Positions 1 through 13,551 are shown, counted from the first letter of the stretch. The stretch: DNA of 64,000 nucleotides from Corella eumyota (GCA_963082875.1 OY720102.1:1860001-1924000); one strand, 5' to 3'. The notes: a model not told the origin generated them from the letters alone. Made by a program: numbers and translations.

Positions 1-1159
1 TTTTTGCAAATTTTAAAGCATTTTTTTTGGTAAAAGCATGGGTATTAGTGTAGTTTGTATATTTTAAAACCAGGGCATTGTAGATTAAATTTAAAAATAA
101 AGCATTTTTATGTGTAGTTTTAACACTTGTTAACCTAAATATGTTAGGAATACTTACAATAACGGGTTAGTCACAATTTCAGGATCTTGATAGAAACAAA
201 CACCTCCCAGAATTAAACATAATAGTGCATGAACGTTTGAGCTATTTCTATAAGTTAAATTTATTGAATATATTTTTATTAATACTATTTTTCCTTAAGT
301 AATTCTGGGCAAGCTTTGGTATGTTTTTAAATTAATTGAAACGATGTATCTAGCTTTATTAAATTGTCTTTAACTACTGTACTTTCGTAGCAAACACTTT
401 ATTTAAATATCATGCAGAAACAACAAAACTTACGCCAGTTATTTAAATAAGTTAACTTGTAATTAGGGTATATATTTTTTAACGAAACAGTAATTTACCT
501 TATATTCCATTCTAATTTCTTAGTTGTGCTTAAATTTCTATAAAACAGAAACTTTCCTGACAAAATTTCACTAACCTTTCGTACCACATGAAGAAAGAAA
601 AAGCAGCTTACTAAGGTAACTGCTACATTTAATTTAACATATTGATGGTAAATCATCCTATAACTGAATAAATTTAAAATTTTTTTATTTTTTATATTTT
701 AAATTAAAAATATATTACTTAATAATTTATAAAACAATTCTTCTTCATATTTGTTATTTTTAAAGTTAGATATCAACTTACTAAAACAGGAAATGACAGC
801 AAACATATTGTAACTAAGTAGTTAAGTTCCATTGCACTGGTCATGCCATGTCATAATAAATGGATTGTTATTGTTTGGATTTAATTATTTTTTCTTAGGT
901 CATAGCATATTCATCTTTAATTTTAATATGTTTACAAATTAAAAAATAAACAAATTTTTTAAAAGGTAATTTTATTTTTTTGTTGCTAATTTTTGATTGC
1001 TAATATTCTTTTTGATATTTTTTGTTTTATTAACATGACATTGAGCCGTTAGTGTTAAAAATAAATAACATAGTTAGGCATTATTGAAATGTAAGAATAT
1101 TGTTTACCAAATTGAAATAAAAAAAAACATCACAACTAATAATGTTGTTAAACATGTTA
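1..1159. other. Intergenic, no gene seen
   Basis: A+T-rich sequence with no open frame of note on either strand and no recognisable repeat. It lies downstream of the stop codon of the first TLC gene, so its right-hand end probably holds that gene's 3' untranslated region. Confidence 0.5.
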
Positions 1160-2955
1160 TCAATCTTTCTTGCTTTTCTTTACATTAAAATGCTTGTACA
1201 TTCCTTTCATGATGAGTCCAAACCAATAAACATTCAATATATCCATGCTAGCAAAACCAAGAAATCCAAACCACTTGATAGGTAACATTCTAAAAAAGAA
1301 GTTTTGTTATTTAAGATTTGTTTCTTATACAATTAAAAATTTTACTTATTGATATCAAGGGGTAAAGGTGGCAAAATAATTGTCATGGCACAATAAATGG
1401 CAGTTAGATTAATCATGAATACTCATTACATAAACATACATGCATATATATCCTCCACTTGGCTTTAAAATATGAAGATGTGCAAGTTTTAATTAGTTTA
1501 TTAAATTATTTTGGTTTAAACGATTTATCTAAAAAGGGCGTTTTTGTTATCTTAAACGTGGAAGTTGCCTTAACCAGTTGAGGTATATTTAACTTCATAA
1601 TAGTTTATCAAAAAACATAATGAAATAAAACCTGTTCATTTCTTCTGTATTCCACAAATAATATGCTTTAAAGTAAATAATAGGAAATATTAAAATGCGA
1701 AATATAAAGAAAGTAATCGCAAATAATAAATTGTTGTAGAAGGCTAAAGTTGAATCTTTTTGTCCAATCATTCTTAGCAATGTTCTAAAAATATTAAACT
1801 TTAAATAGAACTTTAAATTTAGAAACTAATAATTAAAAGAATTTAAGTTATCTTAATTTAAATAAACAGCAAAAGAACAAACCTTAAGCTTAAAAATGGA
1901 GTTGAAAATTCAACTAAACTTTTAAAAATCCAAGCATACCACCAATGTCCAAACACCTGAAAATATTAGGTTAATGTTTAAACAATTTCAAAACCTTATT
2001 TATTATTAGTAGTAATTTAAACAACCTTTTATTTGGGTTTAGTGGCAGAGTTCTTATACACTTGTATTTACGATTTTTATGTTACGTGTTTTAGCAAATA
2101 AAAATTTTAATATTATAATACTTTATGCATTTTAATAATAATCATAGTTGTTTATATAGGTATAGAGATTAATTATATAGCAAACTTAACCTACCATACA
2201 CCAACCCAGTATAATAAATGAAACAACATGATGAATATACATCCCAGTGTAATTTCCTGTTCCATCTAAGTACAAATACATGAAGACTGTATCTAAAAAG
2301 CAAAGTATTTTGATGCAGATATAGGTAGAAAGTCACAATATTATTGTGTATAAAAATTTGTGGAAGGTATTTTGATAGTAATGTTATTTGTTTAGCTTAG
2401 TTCCAAACCTGATAGAATGTAGCCTACTGTAAGTGATATAGAGAGACCAGATAACCAATGTTGACCCCTGTTTTAAAATTAAGTTATTGTGAATGTTAAC
2501 AACTTACTTATACCATATCTAACTTTTAAAATATTGAAACAGTCGACCTGTATTTAATATTTTAAGTAGAATTAGCTCCAACTTAACTTACCATATAGGT
2601 TCATTGTACCCAATACCATCATATTTTAAAGCTAAACACCCAACAGTACAACAAGTTATGGCGTGAATTGTGGCAGTTACTCTACATAAATTAAAGTATA
2701 AGTCTGGTTAACAGTTAAAAGTATTAGATTTCTTTGTAACTTTTTACCTAGGTTCAAAATATATTATTTAGTTGACAATTTTTTAAAGTACACCTACTTG
2801 TCATTCCAGTCTAGCTTATTTCTGTAGCTAAGTTGATTATATGCAGTTAAATTTCTTGAAATTAGATGGCTTATTTTTCTTGTGATATAGTAAAAAATTA
2901 CATAACTTATTATAAAAACAGTTACGTTAAACTTTAAGTATTTGTTAGAATACAT
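1160..2955 (-). CDS. TLC-domain membrane protein, TLCD4 (TMEM56)-like, copy 1
   Basis: Seven coding exons on the minus strand: 2955-2798, 2681-2592, 2467-2409, 2292-2195, 1956-1883, 1784-1632, 1289-1160. All have GT/AG borders and the frame stays open, giving 253 residues from ATG at 2953-2955 to TGA at 1160-1162. The product resembles TLCD4/TMEM56: a hydrophobic multi-helix protein with the TLC signature. Visible are a WGQHWLSG block, the paired histidines of the TLC domain (MYIHHVV), the FSTPFLSLR block typical of TLCD4, and a Lys-rich C-terminus (KKSKKD) that may act as an ER-retention-type tail (inference). TLC proteins handle lipids in endomembranes or regulate membrane lipid composition; the exact role of TLCD4 is not established. 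Copy 2 lies only 346 bases upstream on the same strand. Confidence 0.9.
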
Positions 2956-3301
2956 TTCTTTTTCAATTTTAACTTAACTTAGTTTAATGTACATTAAATA
3001 GTTTTTGCTCTTATGATAGATTGTTTTAGGAACAACTTCCTGTAGTAGATTAATCGTGTTATTTTTTTCTTAATTTTTTAATGTCATATCCTAGTTGTCA
3101 TTAACACTTTTGTAAAATCCCCTACTCATTTTTGTAATATTTGAACTTATAAAAATGTTACATTTAAAACGAAAGTTCAACATATCATACTTAATAACCA
3201 TATATAATTTTTGCTTGTAAAAGTAAATTTAAAAGAGTAAGAACAAAAATATAAAAGCCTAATATACAAAAACAGTAAAACATCAACTACAAGGCAGTGT
3301 G

Positions 3302-6025
3302 TTAATCTTTTTTGCTTGTTTTCTTCTTATTAAAATGGTCAAACATTCCCTTGATAACAATTCCAAACCAATAAATATTTAAAATGTCCATAACTGTAGC
3401 CCCCAATAATCCTAACCATTTTACAGGATACATTCTAAAAAATTTAAAAAATTATTTTAATTTTTATCTTTACTATGTAAAGGACATGCATAAATGTGCT
3501 TTCAAGTTTAACAAGTTTAAAATATTATTAATCTTATTAATTACCCAAACTAAGATTTGGTGTACATGTTTAAGATGTTATTGACCTCATAATAATACCC
3601 AAACCCAGTTTTAAGTTGTACAAGTTTAAGATGTTATTGACCTCCTAATATTACCCCAATCCAGTTTCAAGTTGTACAAGTTTAAGATGTTATTGACCTC
3701 ATAATATTACCCCAACCCAGTTTCAAGTTGTACAAGTTTAAGATGTTATTGACCTCATAGTATTACCCCAACCCAGTCTCAAGTTGTACAAGTTTAAGAT
3801 GTTATTGACCTCCTAATATTACCCCAATCCAGTTTCAAGTTGTACAAGTTTAAGATGTTATTGACCTCATAGTATTACCCCAACCCAGTCTCAAGTTGTA
3901 TAAGTTTAAGATGTTATTGACCTCATAGTATTACCCCAACCCAGTCTCAAGTTGTATAAGTTTAAGATGTTATTGACCTCATAATATTACCCCAACCCAG
4001 TTTCAAGTTGTACAAGTTTAAGATATTATTGACCTCATAATATTACCCCAACCCAGTTTCAAGTTGTACAAGTTTAAGATATTATTGACCTCATAATATT
4101 ACCCCAACCCAGTCTCTAGTTGTATAAGTTTAAGATGTTATTGACATCATGATATTACCCCAACCCAGTCTCAAGTTGTACAAGTTTAAGATATTATTAA
4201 CCTCATAATATTACCCCAATCCAGTTTCAAGTTGTACAAGTTTAAGATATTATTGACCTCATAATATTACCCCAACCCAGTCTCAAGTTGTATAAGTTTA
4301 AGATGTTATTGACCTCATAATATTACCCCAACCCAGTTTCAAGTTGTACAAGTTTAAGATACTATTGACCTCATAATATTACCCCAACCCAGTTTCAAGT
4401 TGTACAAGTTTAAGATATTATTGACCTCATAATATTACCCCAACCCAGTCTCAAGTTGTATAAGTTTAAGATGTTATTGACATCATGATATTACCCCAAC
4501 CCAGTCTCAAGTTGTACAAGTTTAAGATATTATTAACCTCATAATATTACCCCAATCCAGTTTCAAGTTGTACAAGTTTAAGATATTATTGACCTCATAA
4601 TATTACCCCAACCCAGTCTCAAGTTGTATAAGTTTAAGATGTTATTGACCTCATAATATTACCCCAACCCAATATCAAGCTGTACGTTGATAGAATATAA
4701 AATTGTACCTGTTCATCACTGGTGTACTCCACATAGGAAAGGCAAAATAGTAGACCATAGGTAACATAAGAATACGACATATGAAGAAACTAATTGCAAA
4801 CATCCAGTTATTATAGTAAGCTAATGTAGAATCTTTTCGACCCATCATTTTAAGCATAACTCTAAGAATAATTGAGTGTTAGAACTGTAGAGATATCAAT
4901 ATAGTATAAAGTTGGTAGCTTGAGATTACGTATATTTCAAGCTCATTAATTATGTACCTTAAACTTAGAAATGGAGTTGAAAATTCAGCTAAGCCTCTAA
5001 ATAGCCATAAATACCACCAATGTCCAAACACCTTTGAATTTAAAATAATTAAGTTGTTAAAATATCCAATTTAATCAACTTAGCGTTAGTTTCATATTAC
5101 CTTTATATATTTGTACAGTTTAAATTAAAAATTATTTTATACTAACCACTATTTTTTGTTTGTATTTTACAGAGATAAGGTTTTATTGTTAAAATTATTG
5201 TTGTTACTTAACCTACCATGCACCAACATAATATAATAAATGTGATCATATGATGGACATACATCCCAGAATAATGTTTTGTGTCTTCTTCGAGATATAA
5301 GTACATGTAAATTGTATCTAAAATAGGTAAGTGATATAGTTATATTTTATACTACATGACTGTAAAAAATGAACTTTAAAATTTTAATACATTGAGTATA
5401 TAATTACCTGATAAAATATAGCCCACTGTTAATGAAATAGAGAGACCAGAGATCCAATGTTGGCCCCTATTTAAAAAAATTAATCATTTTAACATCTGAT
5501 ATCAACATTTTAATGCATATGTAGGTTAATCAATCAATTTAAGCTTTCTTTTTACATATTATTATATTAATTTTGACTTACCATATAGGTTCATTATATC
5601 CAATATGATCATATTTAATAGCTAAAAGTCCAATAACACAACAAGCTATTGCATGTACTGTTGCATTTATTCTAAATATAAAAAATATTTGTTTTTATAC
5701 GAAACTAAACAATTTGACAAAATAGTCTTATCAGTAACAATTTAAAATAAAGCTGTAGGGCAATATGTAAATAAGGCATTTAAAGTAAAATTATAACATA
5801 ATTAAAACATGTATAAAAGTAATAATTGTATAGCATAGTTACCTAATTTATTACAGGTTTTACTTACTTATCATTCCATTCTATTTTGTTTCTGCTGTTA
5901 AGTTGATTATAGACACTAAAGTTTCTTGAAACAAGATGGCCTATTTTTCTTACAATGTAGTAGAATATTACGTAACTTATTAACGATACAGTTAGATTAA
6001 ATTTTAAATATTTATTCGAATACAT
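3302..6025 (-). CDS. TLC-domain membrane protein, TLCD4 (TMEM56)-like, copy 2
   Basis: Seven coding exons: 6025-5868, 5671-5582, 5466-5408, 5317-5217, 5031-4958, 4861-4709, 3434-3302, giving 255 residues. Exon lengths (158, 90, 59, 101, 74, 153, 133) match copy 1 apart from one added codon in each of exons 4 and 7. The start MYSNKYLKFN is identical to copy 1, and the TLC histidines are present (MYVHHM), as is the FSTPFLSLR block. It is clearly a tandem duplicate of copy 1. Its last intron (3435-4708) is enlarged by a 56-bp minisatellite. The 346-base gap to copy 1 leaves little room for a separate promoter, so joint or operon-like transcription is possible (inference; tunicates are known to have operons). 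Confidence 0.9.
3560..4685. repeat. 56-bp minisatellite, about 20 copies, inside an intron
   Basis: A direct tandem repeat of a 56-base unit, recognisable by the recurring core ttgtacaagtttaagat, which recurs exactly 56 bases apart at 3672, 3728, 3784 and 3840. Units differ at a few positions (tacaag/tataag, cctcat/catcat, cccaat/cccaac). It lies wholly within the last intron of the second TLC gene. The unit shares cccagtctc-agttg and the following agttt-tattat order with the 3' half of the tRNA-derived SINE found elsewhere in the window, so it was probably seeded by a SINE fragment. Confidence 0.9.
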
Positions 6026-7066
6026 TATTTGCTAAATTTACTTTTAAAAAGTTGATTCTAAAGTAAGAGAGGTATTTCTAGCCAATTAAATCCATCTTAA
6101 ATATCTACATATATCTTAAATTAACCTAAAGTGTTTTTGTTTAAAATCTACACAAGTTGTTTAAAATATACACAAAACGCTGATATTGTTATTAAGCATT
6201 TAATGTAGCCTTATCTCTATTACAAACCACATTATTTCTTCTAATTCTACACCAAAGCACATTTCCCTAATGACAAATGAGTTTATCAGGATATTACTTC
6301 CTGAATTAAGCATCATTGTGTAATTCTAGCTACATTTGTTGTTGTCAATGTAAAGACAGTGTATCAATGGATTGCTTCAGTTACATGGTTTAAAATAATT
6401 AACTTTCAATGCCTACTATTTTATATTGTTTGGTTAACTACAAGAGGCCTTTAAAATAATTTAAAAATATATACTTCATAAAAAAGGGCATTTCTGTTTT
6501 TCTACATTTCTAAAAATGTCAACAAAAAGCATTTCTATTTTATGTACTTTATATTTTAACAAAAATAAACTGGTTTAGGATGTAGTTGTAATAATAAAAT
6601 ACTTGTTTTAAATATCTTTATATACTTCTTAAGGCAATCAAATTAGACAACTAAAGTACTGCTACTTTCTTTTATTTATAGTAAACGAAATTGTTCACAA
6701 CAACAACACAACACTTCAGTTGCCCTGATTTAAACTCTAATGCCCACAGGCTTATGTGCAGATTAGTTATACTCTAGTAGTTGTCATTACTGACCTTTAG
6801 ACCATTTTATTTTAATAGACTTTACAGATATCTGAAATTGCAATTTAGATACAAGTTAATAAAAGACTTTTTTACAAGGAAAATGTAAACAAATTGGTAT
6901 TAGGCTGTTAAAGTTTTATTACCTTTATACTTTAGTTTAGGGTCATTAAAATACTGTTTTTTAAACAATTTATTTTAATAGCTCTTAATATAACTAGCAC
7001 ACAAGATTTAACTAAACATAGTTTTAAAATATAACACCTGCATAAGCACATTAAAAAAATGAATAT
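6026..7066. other. Intergenic between TLC copies 2 and 3
   Basis: A+T-rich, about 1 kb, with no open frame or repeat recognised. It must hold the promoter of copy 2 and the 3' end of copy 3. Confidence 0.4.
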
Positions 7067-9602
7067 CTAATCAGATTTTTTGCCGGTTTGTTTTGCTTTA
7101 AAATGTCTGTAGAAGTTACGAACTATTCTCATAAGCCAGTAAATATTGAGTATGTCCATTCCAATCATGATCAGAAAAGAATATTTGTAGGGTCCAACTC
7201 TTTAAGATTAAAAATAAAAAATAAATTACAATTACATTCTGCGTAAGTACAAGTAATCTAACTATATCTTATGGAGTTTAGGGGAACAATATTTATATAT
7301 CTATGTCAATTAAAGGTATCTAACAAAACTGTTGTTTGTGGTACACAGGCAACCGGCAGCGTGGTGTAGTGGTAAGAACACTTGCTACACCACACATGAG
7401 GTCGTGGGTTCAATCCCCACTGTTCTCATGCTGTAGCGCCCTTGAGGAAGGCGCTATAAATGGTGTGAACTCCTGCTGAGCCAGCACTTGATCAGCAGTA
7501 TAATTATCGGGCAATTATAATCTATAATATCCCAAACTGCCACAGGCAACTTGAGACTGGGTCAGAGTAACTGATGTTACTCTATGTTTAAGTCGCGCAT
7601 TCAACTTTCCCACATCGAGGATAAAGATATATCCAAAAAAAAAAAAAAAAAATTATCATTGATGTTTGTTAGTGGCAACAATTGTCTAGTTATTTACATG
7701 TATTAATATAACAACCTGTTCATTGCTTCAGTATTCCAGTAATTATAATACAAGATATACCCATATGGCATTGGTACTATACGACATACGAAAAATATTA
7801 TTCCAAAGAATAGGTTTGTGTAAAGAAAAGCATTTGACTTCTTTTTACCCAGTGTTAAAAGAAAAAATCTGTAAAATAATTTAATATTTGTTTATTTTAA
7901 TTTAATGAATTATTTTTGGTCGGTATTAATTTACAATTATTCTTACCTAAATCTTTTCTATCAAAACACAATACTAAAGCTAATGTTATAATTGTATTAA
8001 TAAATAAAGTTTTTACCCTATTAAAAGTGCTTACCTCATATTTAACAGGGGGGTTGACAATTCTGCAAAACTCCTGTAAGCCCAAATATACCAAAATGGA
8101 CCCATTATCTGGTGAGTAATAACTTTTGTTTATGTTTTATATCACAATTAATTAAATTTCTACTAATGTGTTTTACTGGTTTATTCCAATTTAAGAATAA
8201 ATATGTAAAAAAGTATTTATTTGCGACCAAATTATAACAATTTTAAGCCCAGAGGATTGCAAATATTATTTAGTACCAAATTATTTTTTACACTGCTTAA
8301 AACTTTAAATTTGTAAGTGCATTAGCATTATTTATATCTTATATAGCATATGGTAACTTGTGAATGCTACAACTGTTTAGTTTCAGTTCTTTATTCTTAT
8401 AGAACTTACGGCACACCATCCAGTAGCAAATAAGAGTAGCATATGGTGAATAATAAACTCAAATTTTTCTTCGTTTTCAACAAACACTAAAAATGATGCA
8501 TCTAAAAAACAAAAATTTTCGCAAAAAAAAAACAAATTCGCAGCGTATTGTTATCGACCAATATTTGTTACTTAACGACAACAAACTAAGTTTATAACTA
8601 CTAATAAAATGACATTTAAATGACTAACCAACTATTGCATATCCCAAGTTAATGGAGAGACTTGTTCCTGTTAGCCAATGCTGCCCCCTGAACGTAAATA
8701 TTTAATTAAAGAAATAATATTAAATTTTAGTTATTTACGAATAAAACAAACAGGCACATTCAAAGGCCAAAGGTACTGGGTTTGGTTCCCACAGATGCCA
8801 TGTTGGCGGCAGCATGGTGTAGTGGTAAGAACACTTGCTACACCACACCTGAGGTTGTGGGTTCAATCCCCACTGATCTTATGCTGTAGCGACCTTGAGT
8901 AAGGCGCTATAAACGGTATGAACTCCTGCTGAGCCAGCACTTAATCAGCAGTATAATTATCGGGCAAATATTATTTATAATATCCCAAACTGCCACAGGC
9001 AACTCTGCGTCGGAGTAACTGATGTTACTCTACGTTTGAGTCGCGCATTCGACTTTTTCACATCGAGGATTAAGATATATACAAAAAAAATAAAAAATTG
9101 TTATACCAACTTTACATAAAAGTAATATCAGTCTTAGATATTGGGTAAATTAAATCTTTCTTCAGAAAAGTCAATGTTTTTTTTAAGTTAAACTTACCAT
9201 ATAGGGTCATTGTAACCTTCATTGTCAACAAATAATGAGATAAAACTTAAAATGCTGACTACTATAGCATGGACTGTAGATACTATTCTGTTTATAAAAT
9301 ATTGGTCAAATTTTTATTATAATATTTTTAATGACAAGTTACCAGACAAACATTTTGCAGATAACTGCTTCATAAAGTTATTGATTCACCTAACTATAGA
9401 AGCTTCTTTAAACTTACACACTTTAATTTTTACAGTTCTGTTACCTTATATTCCATTCACTATGCTCATTCAAACCAAGTTTTCTATATCCTAGTATTTT
9501 ACTTGATAAAAAATGTCCAATTTTTGGTAAAACAAAACGAAAAAATATAAAAGTTGATGCAGTTACAGTTAAATTTAGTTCCAAATATTTATTAGAATAC
9601 AT
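7067..9602 (-). CDS. TLC-domain membrane protein, TLCD4-like, copy 3 (diverged)
   Basis: Seven coding exons: 9602-9445, 9287-9198, 8687-8629, 8501-8410, 8108-8035, 7868-7716, 7199-7067, giving 252 residues ending with TAG at 7067-7069. The exon plan (158, 90, 59, 92, 74, 153, 133) is the same as in copies 1 and 2. It shares the start MYSNKYLELN, the W-G-Q-H-W block, the TLC histidines (FEFIIHHM) and FAELSTPLLNMR, the latter close to the vertebrate TLCD4 sequence. It is the most diverged of the three minus-strand copies. Two SINEs sit in its introns (7355-7651 in intron 6, 8805-9092 in intron 2). The 5' end faces copy 4, so the 1 kb between them may be a shared promoter region. Confidence 0.88.
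7355..7651 (+). mobile_element. tRNA-derived SINE, full length
   Basis: Begins ggcagcgtggtgtagtggt, which resembles a tRNA A box, followed by ggttcaatccc as a B box, then a body common to all copies and a terminal A run of about 18. This is the best reference copy of the family in the window. It lies in an intron of TLC copy 3. Confidence 0.85.
8805..9092 (+). mobile_element. tRNA-derived SINE, full length
   Basis: Same family as the copy at 7355: A-box-like head (gcatggtgtagtggt), B box ggttcaatccc, common body, A-rich tail. It lies in intron 2 of TLC copy 3. Part of it opens as a spurious 74-residue frame. Confidence 0.82.
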
Positions 9603-10587
9603 TCTCTTGAAAAAAACAAATTAACCTTTTATTTAAATAAACTAAAAATGTTCCTATATTTTTTTCTTCTTACTTTTAAAACATTGTTTTTGACATTTTA
9701 GTTTGAAATTCTTTTAACATTAAACATAAGTCATTGTAATACCAGTTAAACCTCCCAAACTTGTAAACAAGTTTTACTATAATCCTTTTCACCTTACTTA
9801 CATACAAACAGCTAAAGGAAAAACTGTGGTTCTTTATTACCACAATTCTTACTTCTATAGTATGTAGTTGCCACTTATACTTATATATGTAACAAATTAT
9901 CAAGTTCCAGTTGTTTTATCAACAGGCCAAGCTAAACAAATCATAATTAATGATAGGTTTAAACAGGAAATATTTCAAGTTTTAACTGTCAACATGCCGA
10001 AGTGGTAATTAGTAAAGCCGTGACATGGATAATTATATGTTTATAGAAACGTATCCTTGTGCACCATTTATTATTACAAAGAGTTCAAGTCATATTTAAT
10101 TGGAAATTGGTTATAGCAATGATGTAATAGTCCATACTTTAAACTTTAAAGTTATTATAATTTAGACCCTTAAACAATTGTTCCTTTAGTTGGTACACAA
10201 AAAACTTAAAATATTGCAAAAATACTTTTTTTTGCTTTTGTTTAACTTAAAATTATCGTTGTTTGGTTAACTATAAAATGACTAATACACATTTTTGATT
10301 AATTTCTTAAAAACTTTTGTTTACAAAACAAAATAGGGGAAGTTGTAATGGTACACTTACAAAGATGTTCATTTTTATTTTGGATATCATTTACTTATGA
10401 TTTAGTTAATTGCTAGGGAATATAAGACGATAACGTTTTAATATTAAATTGAACATGTAAGCAATTAGTAAAATATAGTTTTAAATTATTAAACTACCAG
10501 ACAAAAGTAAAAAATAATGTTTTACTCTGTAATCAACACAGAAAATTAAAAAATTAGGATTTTGTTCTTTTAGCAAATACTTATATG
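9603..10587. promoter_or_regulatory. Divergent intergenic region between TLC copies 3 and 4
   Basis: About 1 kb separates two divergently transcribed TLC genes, so it should contain both promoters. No clear core element was recognised. From 9830 on it is the left end of the tandem duplication and is repeated at 14271. Confidence 0.4.
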
Positions 10588-13551
10588 ATGGAAATAAATA
10601 ATTTATTGCTATTAAATGTATCGGTAGTTACTTTAACAATCTATTTCTTCTATTATCCCTTCAAGAAAATTGTTTTTTCAATTTCAAGCAATTTATCGAC
10701 TTACAATACATTATCAGATGCTAACAAATTGAAGTGGTACAATAGGTAGAAAGATATATAAAGTTTCTATGTTGAATGCTTTAATTTAGTAACAAGGTCC
10801 TGTGTGTAATTCCAATTGCTATCAATGATCAAGCATAACTTATAATGCTTTTTATGCCTGTAAAAACAGTTTTATTGATCAAACAATACACTAGGTTAAT
10901 AATATCCAATACTGGCAAAGTCAACTTAAGACTAGGTCATAACATATTTTGACAGACAACCAATGTTATAAATATCGATAAATTAATATATATAAATTTT
11001 TGCCTTTTTGTTCAGTTGTAAATCATTTATTCATGCCTTGGTTGTTAGCATTCTTATAGGTCTTTCCTATATTTCCAATAAAGAAAAACATGAAGATCAA
11101 ATATGGTGAGCAACATAATATTTAAGTTATTTAAATTACATTTAATTTACTTTTAACTTTTCTATTTTAATATTTTAAACACACTTCTTATGTGTATTCT
11201 ATTGTGTTGTAGGGGCCAGTACTGGCTAAATGGAGTTACTTTGGCTATTTCAAATGGTTATGCAATTCAAGGTAAGTAATGCGAACACATACTTTATCTA
11301 TATGGGCTAACTTGACTAACAAATATAAATTAATTTCAATTACCCCAACCCAGACTTAAGTTGCCTTGGCAGTTTAAGTTAATATTGATTAAAGTTGCCT
11401 GATAATTTCGCTCAGTGCACTGTTTATTGTACCTTAGTCTAGAGAGCTATAGCATGGAAACAGAGTAAGGATTTAAACATAGATTTTACAATGTGTTGTT
11501 TCTGCATTTGATTAGCTGTGAATGATAAAACAATATTTATAGATTTGATCAAGATCTTATACTTGAAAAATTGGAGAAATGAAAGGGGTTTCGTAATTCA
11601 CCATGTTGCTATAATAGTTGCTGATAGTTGGCTGCTTGTATGTATAAGACCTTTTGTTTTTAAAATTTGCACAATATGCTTTTTTGTCGAAGTGTTGTAA
11701 GAAATACTTATATAAATCCTTTTGTGTCATATGATTTAACCTTCGAATGCCAATTTTTTATACAGCAGATTTACCCTTTTATACCAAAAAGTTATACTCT
11801 ATCGTTTAATGTATAGTTTGATTACAGTCTTATGTATTAGCCCATATCTCTTAACTTGCAGGATCTTAAAGTGCTTTTTTTTTCTTTTTTTTTATATATA
11901 TCTTTATCCTCGATGTGGGAAAGTCGAATGCGCGACTTAAACATAGAGTAACATTAGTTACTTCGACCCAGTCTCGAGTTGCCTGTGACAGTTTCGGATA
12001 TTATAGATTATAATTGCCCAGTAATTTTGCTGCTAATTGAGTGCTGGCTCAGCATGAGTTCACACCGTTTAAAGCGCCTTACTCAAGGACGCTACAGCAT
12101 GAGAGCAGTGGGGATTGAACCAACGACCCCATGGTGGTGTAGCAAGTGTTCTTACCACTACACCACGCTGCCGGTTTAGCTTTATTTTTTGTTGGATTGT
12201 TGATTACAATCTAATCTAATAACCGGTATCATTTAGTTTGCCGGATTTTTGTGGGAAGCTTGGACAGTTAGAGGAATGGCTGAGTTTTCAAGTGTATTTT
12301 TACATATTAGGTGAACATTTATGAAAATTATGTATTTATACACATAACTTTTATTTAGTGCCTAATTGATCTCATGAGATCTTTGGTTCAATCTCTGTTA
12401 CTGTCATTTTAAAGCCTTTTATATAAGAGACCTGGCAAGGAGATTTTATTATACATAACAAGTTATAGTTTGTTAATTTAAAGGGAACTTTTTATAATAA
12501 TGGATATGAAAGATTCAAAATTTGCATTCTTCAACAATTTGGTGTTTTCTTTCACTTTCTTTGTATTCAGAATAATTCCATTACCATTGGTTTATTTGAT
12601 TTTTTATAACAATTGGGGAACAGAAGCTGTGTTAAGGTATTAGAAATTATTATTTTGGTTAAATTTTGGTCTATATTTATTTATAATAGCCTGTTTTAAA
12701 GTTGGGAGTATATTTTTAATATGGTTGCTACTCTTAACTTATACTTGCCCATGGTAAGTTACCCTTTTTTTGTATTTATCCTTGATGTGGAAAAGTCGAA
12801 TGCGCGACTTAAACATAGAGTAACATCAGTTAGTCAGACCCAGTCTCGAGTTGCCTGTGGCAGTTTGGGATATTATAGATTATAATTGCCCGATAAATAT
12901 ACTGCTGATAAAGTGCTGGCTCAGCAGGAGTTCACAGCGTTTGTGGCGCCTTACTCAAGAGCGCTACAGCATGAGGTCAGTGGGGATTGAACCCACGACC
13001 CCATGTGTGGTGTAGCAAGCGTTCTTACTACACCACGCTGCCGGTTAACCCTTGCACAACAAAGGGCATTTCTTTTTTTTGAAGTTGTAAATTGAATATA
13101 TATATAAATATATTATCTACTAAGCTACATTATATAAAGATAATAAGTTTTAAAATGTCATTACAATTGATATTTGACACCTGATGTCCTCGGTTCAATT
13201 TTCAGTTTTGCTATGCCTTTAGGAATAACAAACTTCCAATACTAGATTTGTAAATACCAAAGGTTAATAAATGGGTTTAAGTAAATGAATACACAAAGCT
13301 AACAAAACAATTGATAAAAAAGGTAGTCCAAGTATAAGTTAAAACATTAAAACCCTGTAAAAGTTGCTTTTCCATGCCAAAATGTATTCACTTAACAAAA
13401 AAAATACTCTTTTTTTAGGATGGGAGTAGGAAAATATATATTTGTTACCATGATTGCTTTAGATGTTTTAAATATCTTTTGGTTTTATCGGATCTTATGC
13501 GCATTATATAAAGTATTTTTTATAAAATCGAAAAAAACTAAAAGTAGTTAA
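10588..13551 (+). CDS. TLC-domain membrane protein, TLCD4-like, copy 4
   Basis: Seven coding exons: 10588-10745, 11016-11105, 11213-11271, 11516-11637, 12237-12310, 12484-12636, 13419-13551, giving 262 residues and ending TAA at 13549-13551. An in-frame ATG also lies directly before, at 10585; the one at 10588 was chosen because copy 5 has only that one. The N-terminus MEINNLLLLNVS resembles vertebrate TLCD4 (MEIN...). The TLC histidines are in FVIHHVAIIV. Exon 4 (122 bases) is longer than in copies 1 to 3, but the other exon lengths are the same. SINEs lie in introns 4 and 6. Confidence 0.9.
11874..12173 (-). mobile_element. tRNA-derived SINE in intron 4 of TLC copy 4
   Basis: Minus-strand copy: T-rich tail at the left, tRNA-like head ending near gctgccggt at the right. 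It is absent from the same position in TLC copy 5, where the flanking sequence is continuous (gtgctttattttttgttgg), so it inserted after the tandem duplication. A degenerate older copy lies nearby at about 11341-11460. Confidence 0.82.
12768..13043 (-). mobile_element. tRNA-derived SINE in intron 6 of TLC copy 4
   Basis: Minus-strand copy from the T-rich end at about 12768 to the tRNA-like head at 13043. The same left border is occupied by a SINE in TLC copy 5 (17232), so this insertion predates the tandem duplication. Confidence 0.82.

Noticed and set aside
3560-4685. CRISPR-like regular repeats
   Set aside because: Contiguous 56-bp tandem repeat without unique spacers, in an intron of an animal gene; it is a minisatellite.
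7355-7430. Functional tRNA gene
   Set aside because: A and B boxes are present but the sequence does not fold as a full tRNA and is followed by the SINE body and A tail; it is the tRNA-derived head of a SINE.
8678-8902. 74-codon frame in a TLC intron
   Set aside because: Runs across an exon of TLC copy 3 in antisense and into a SINE; not a gene.
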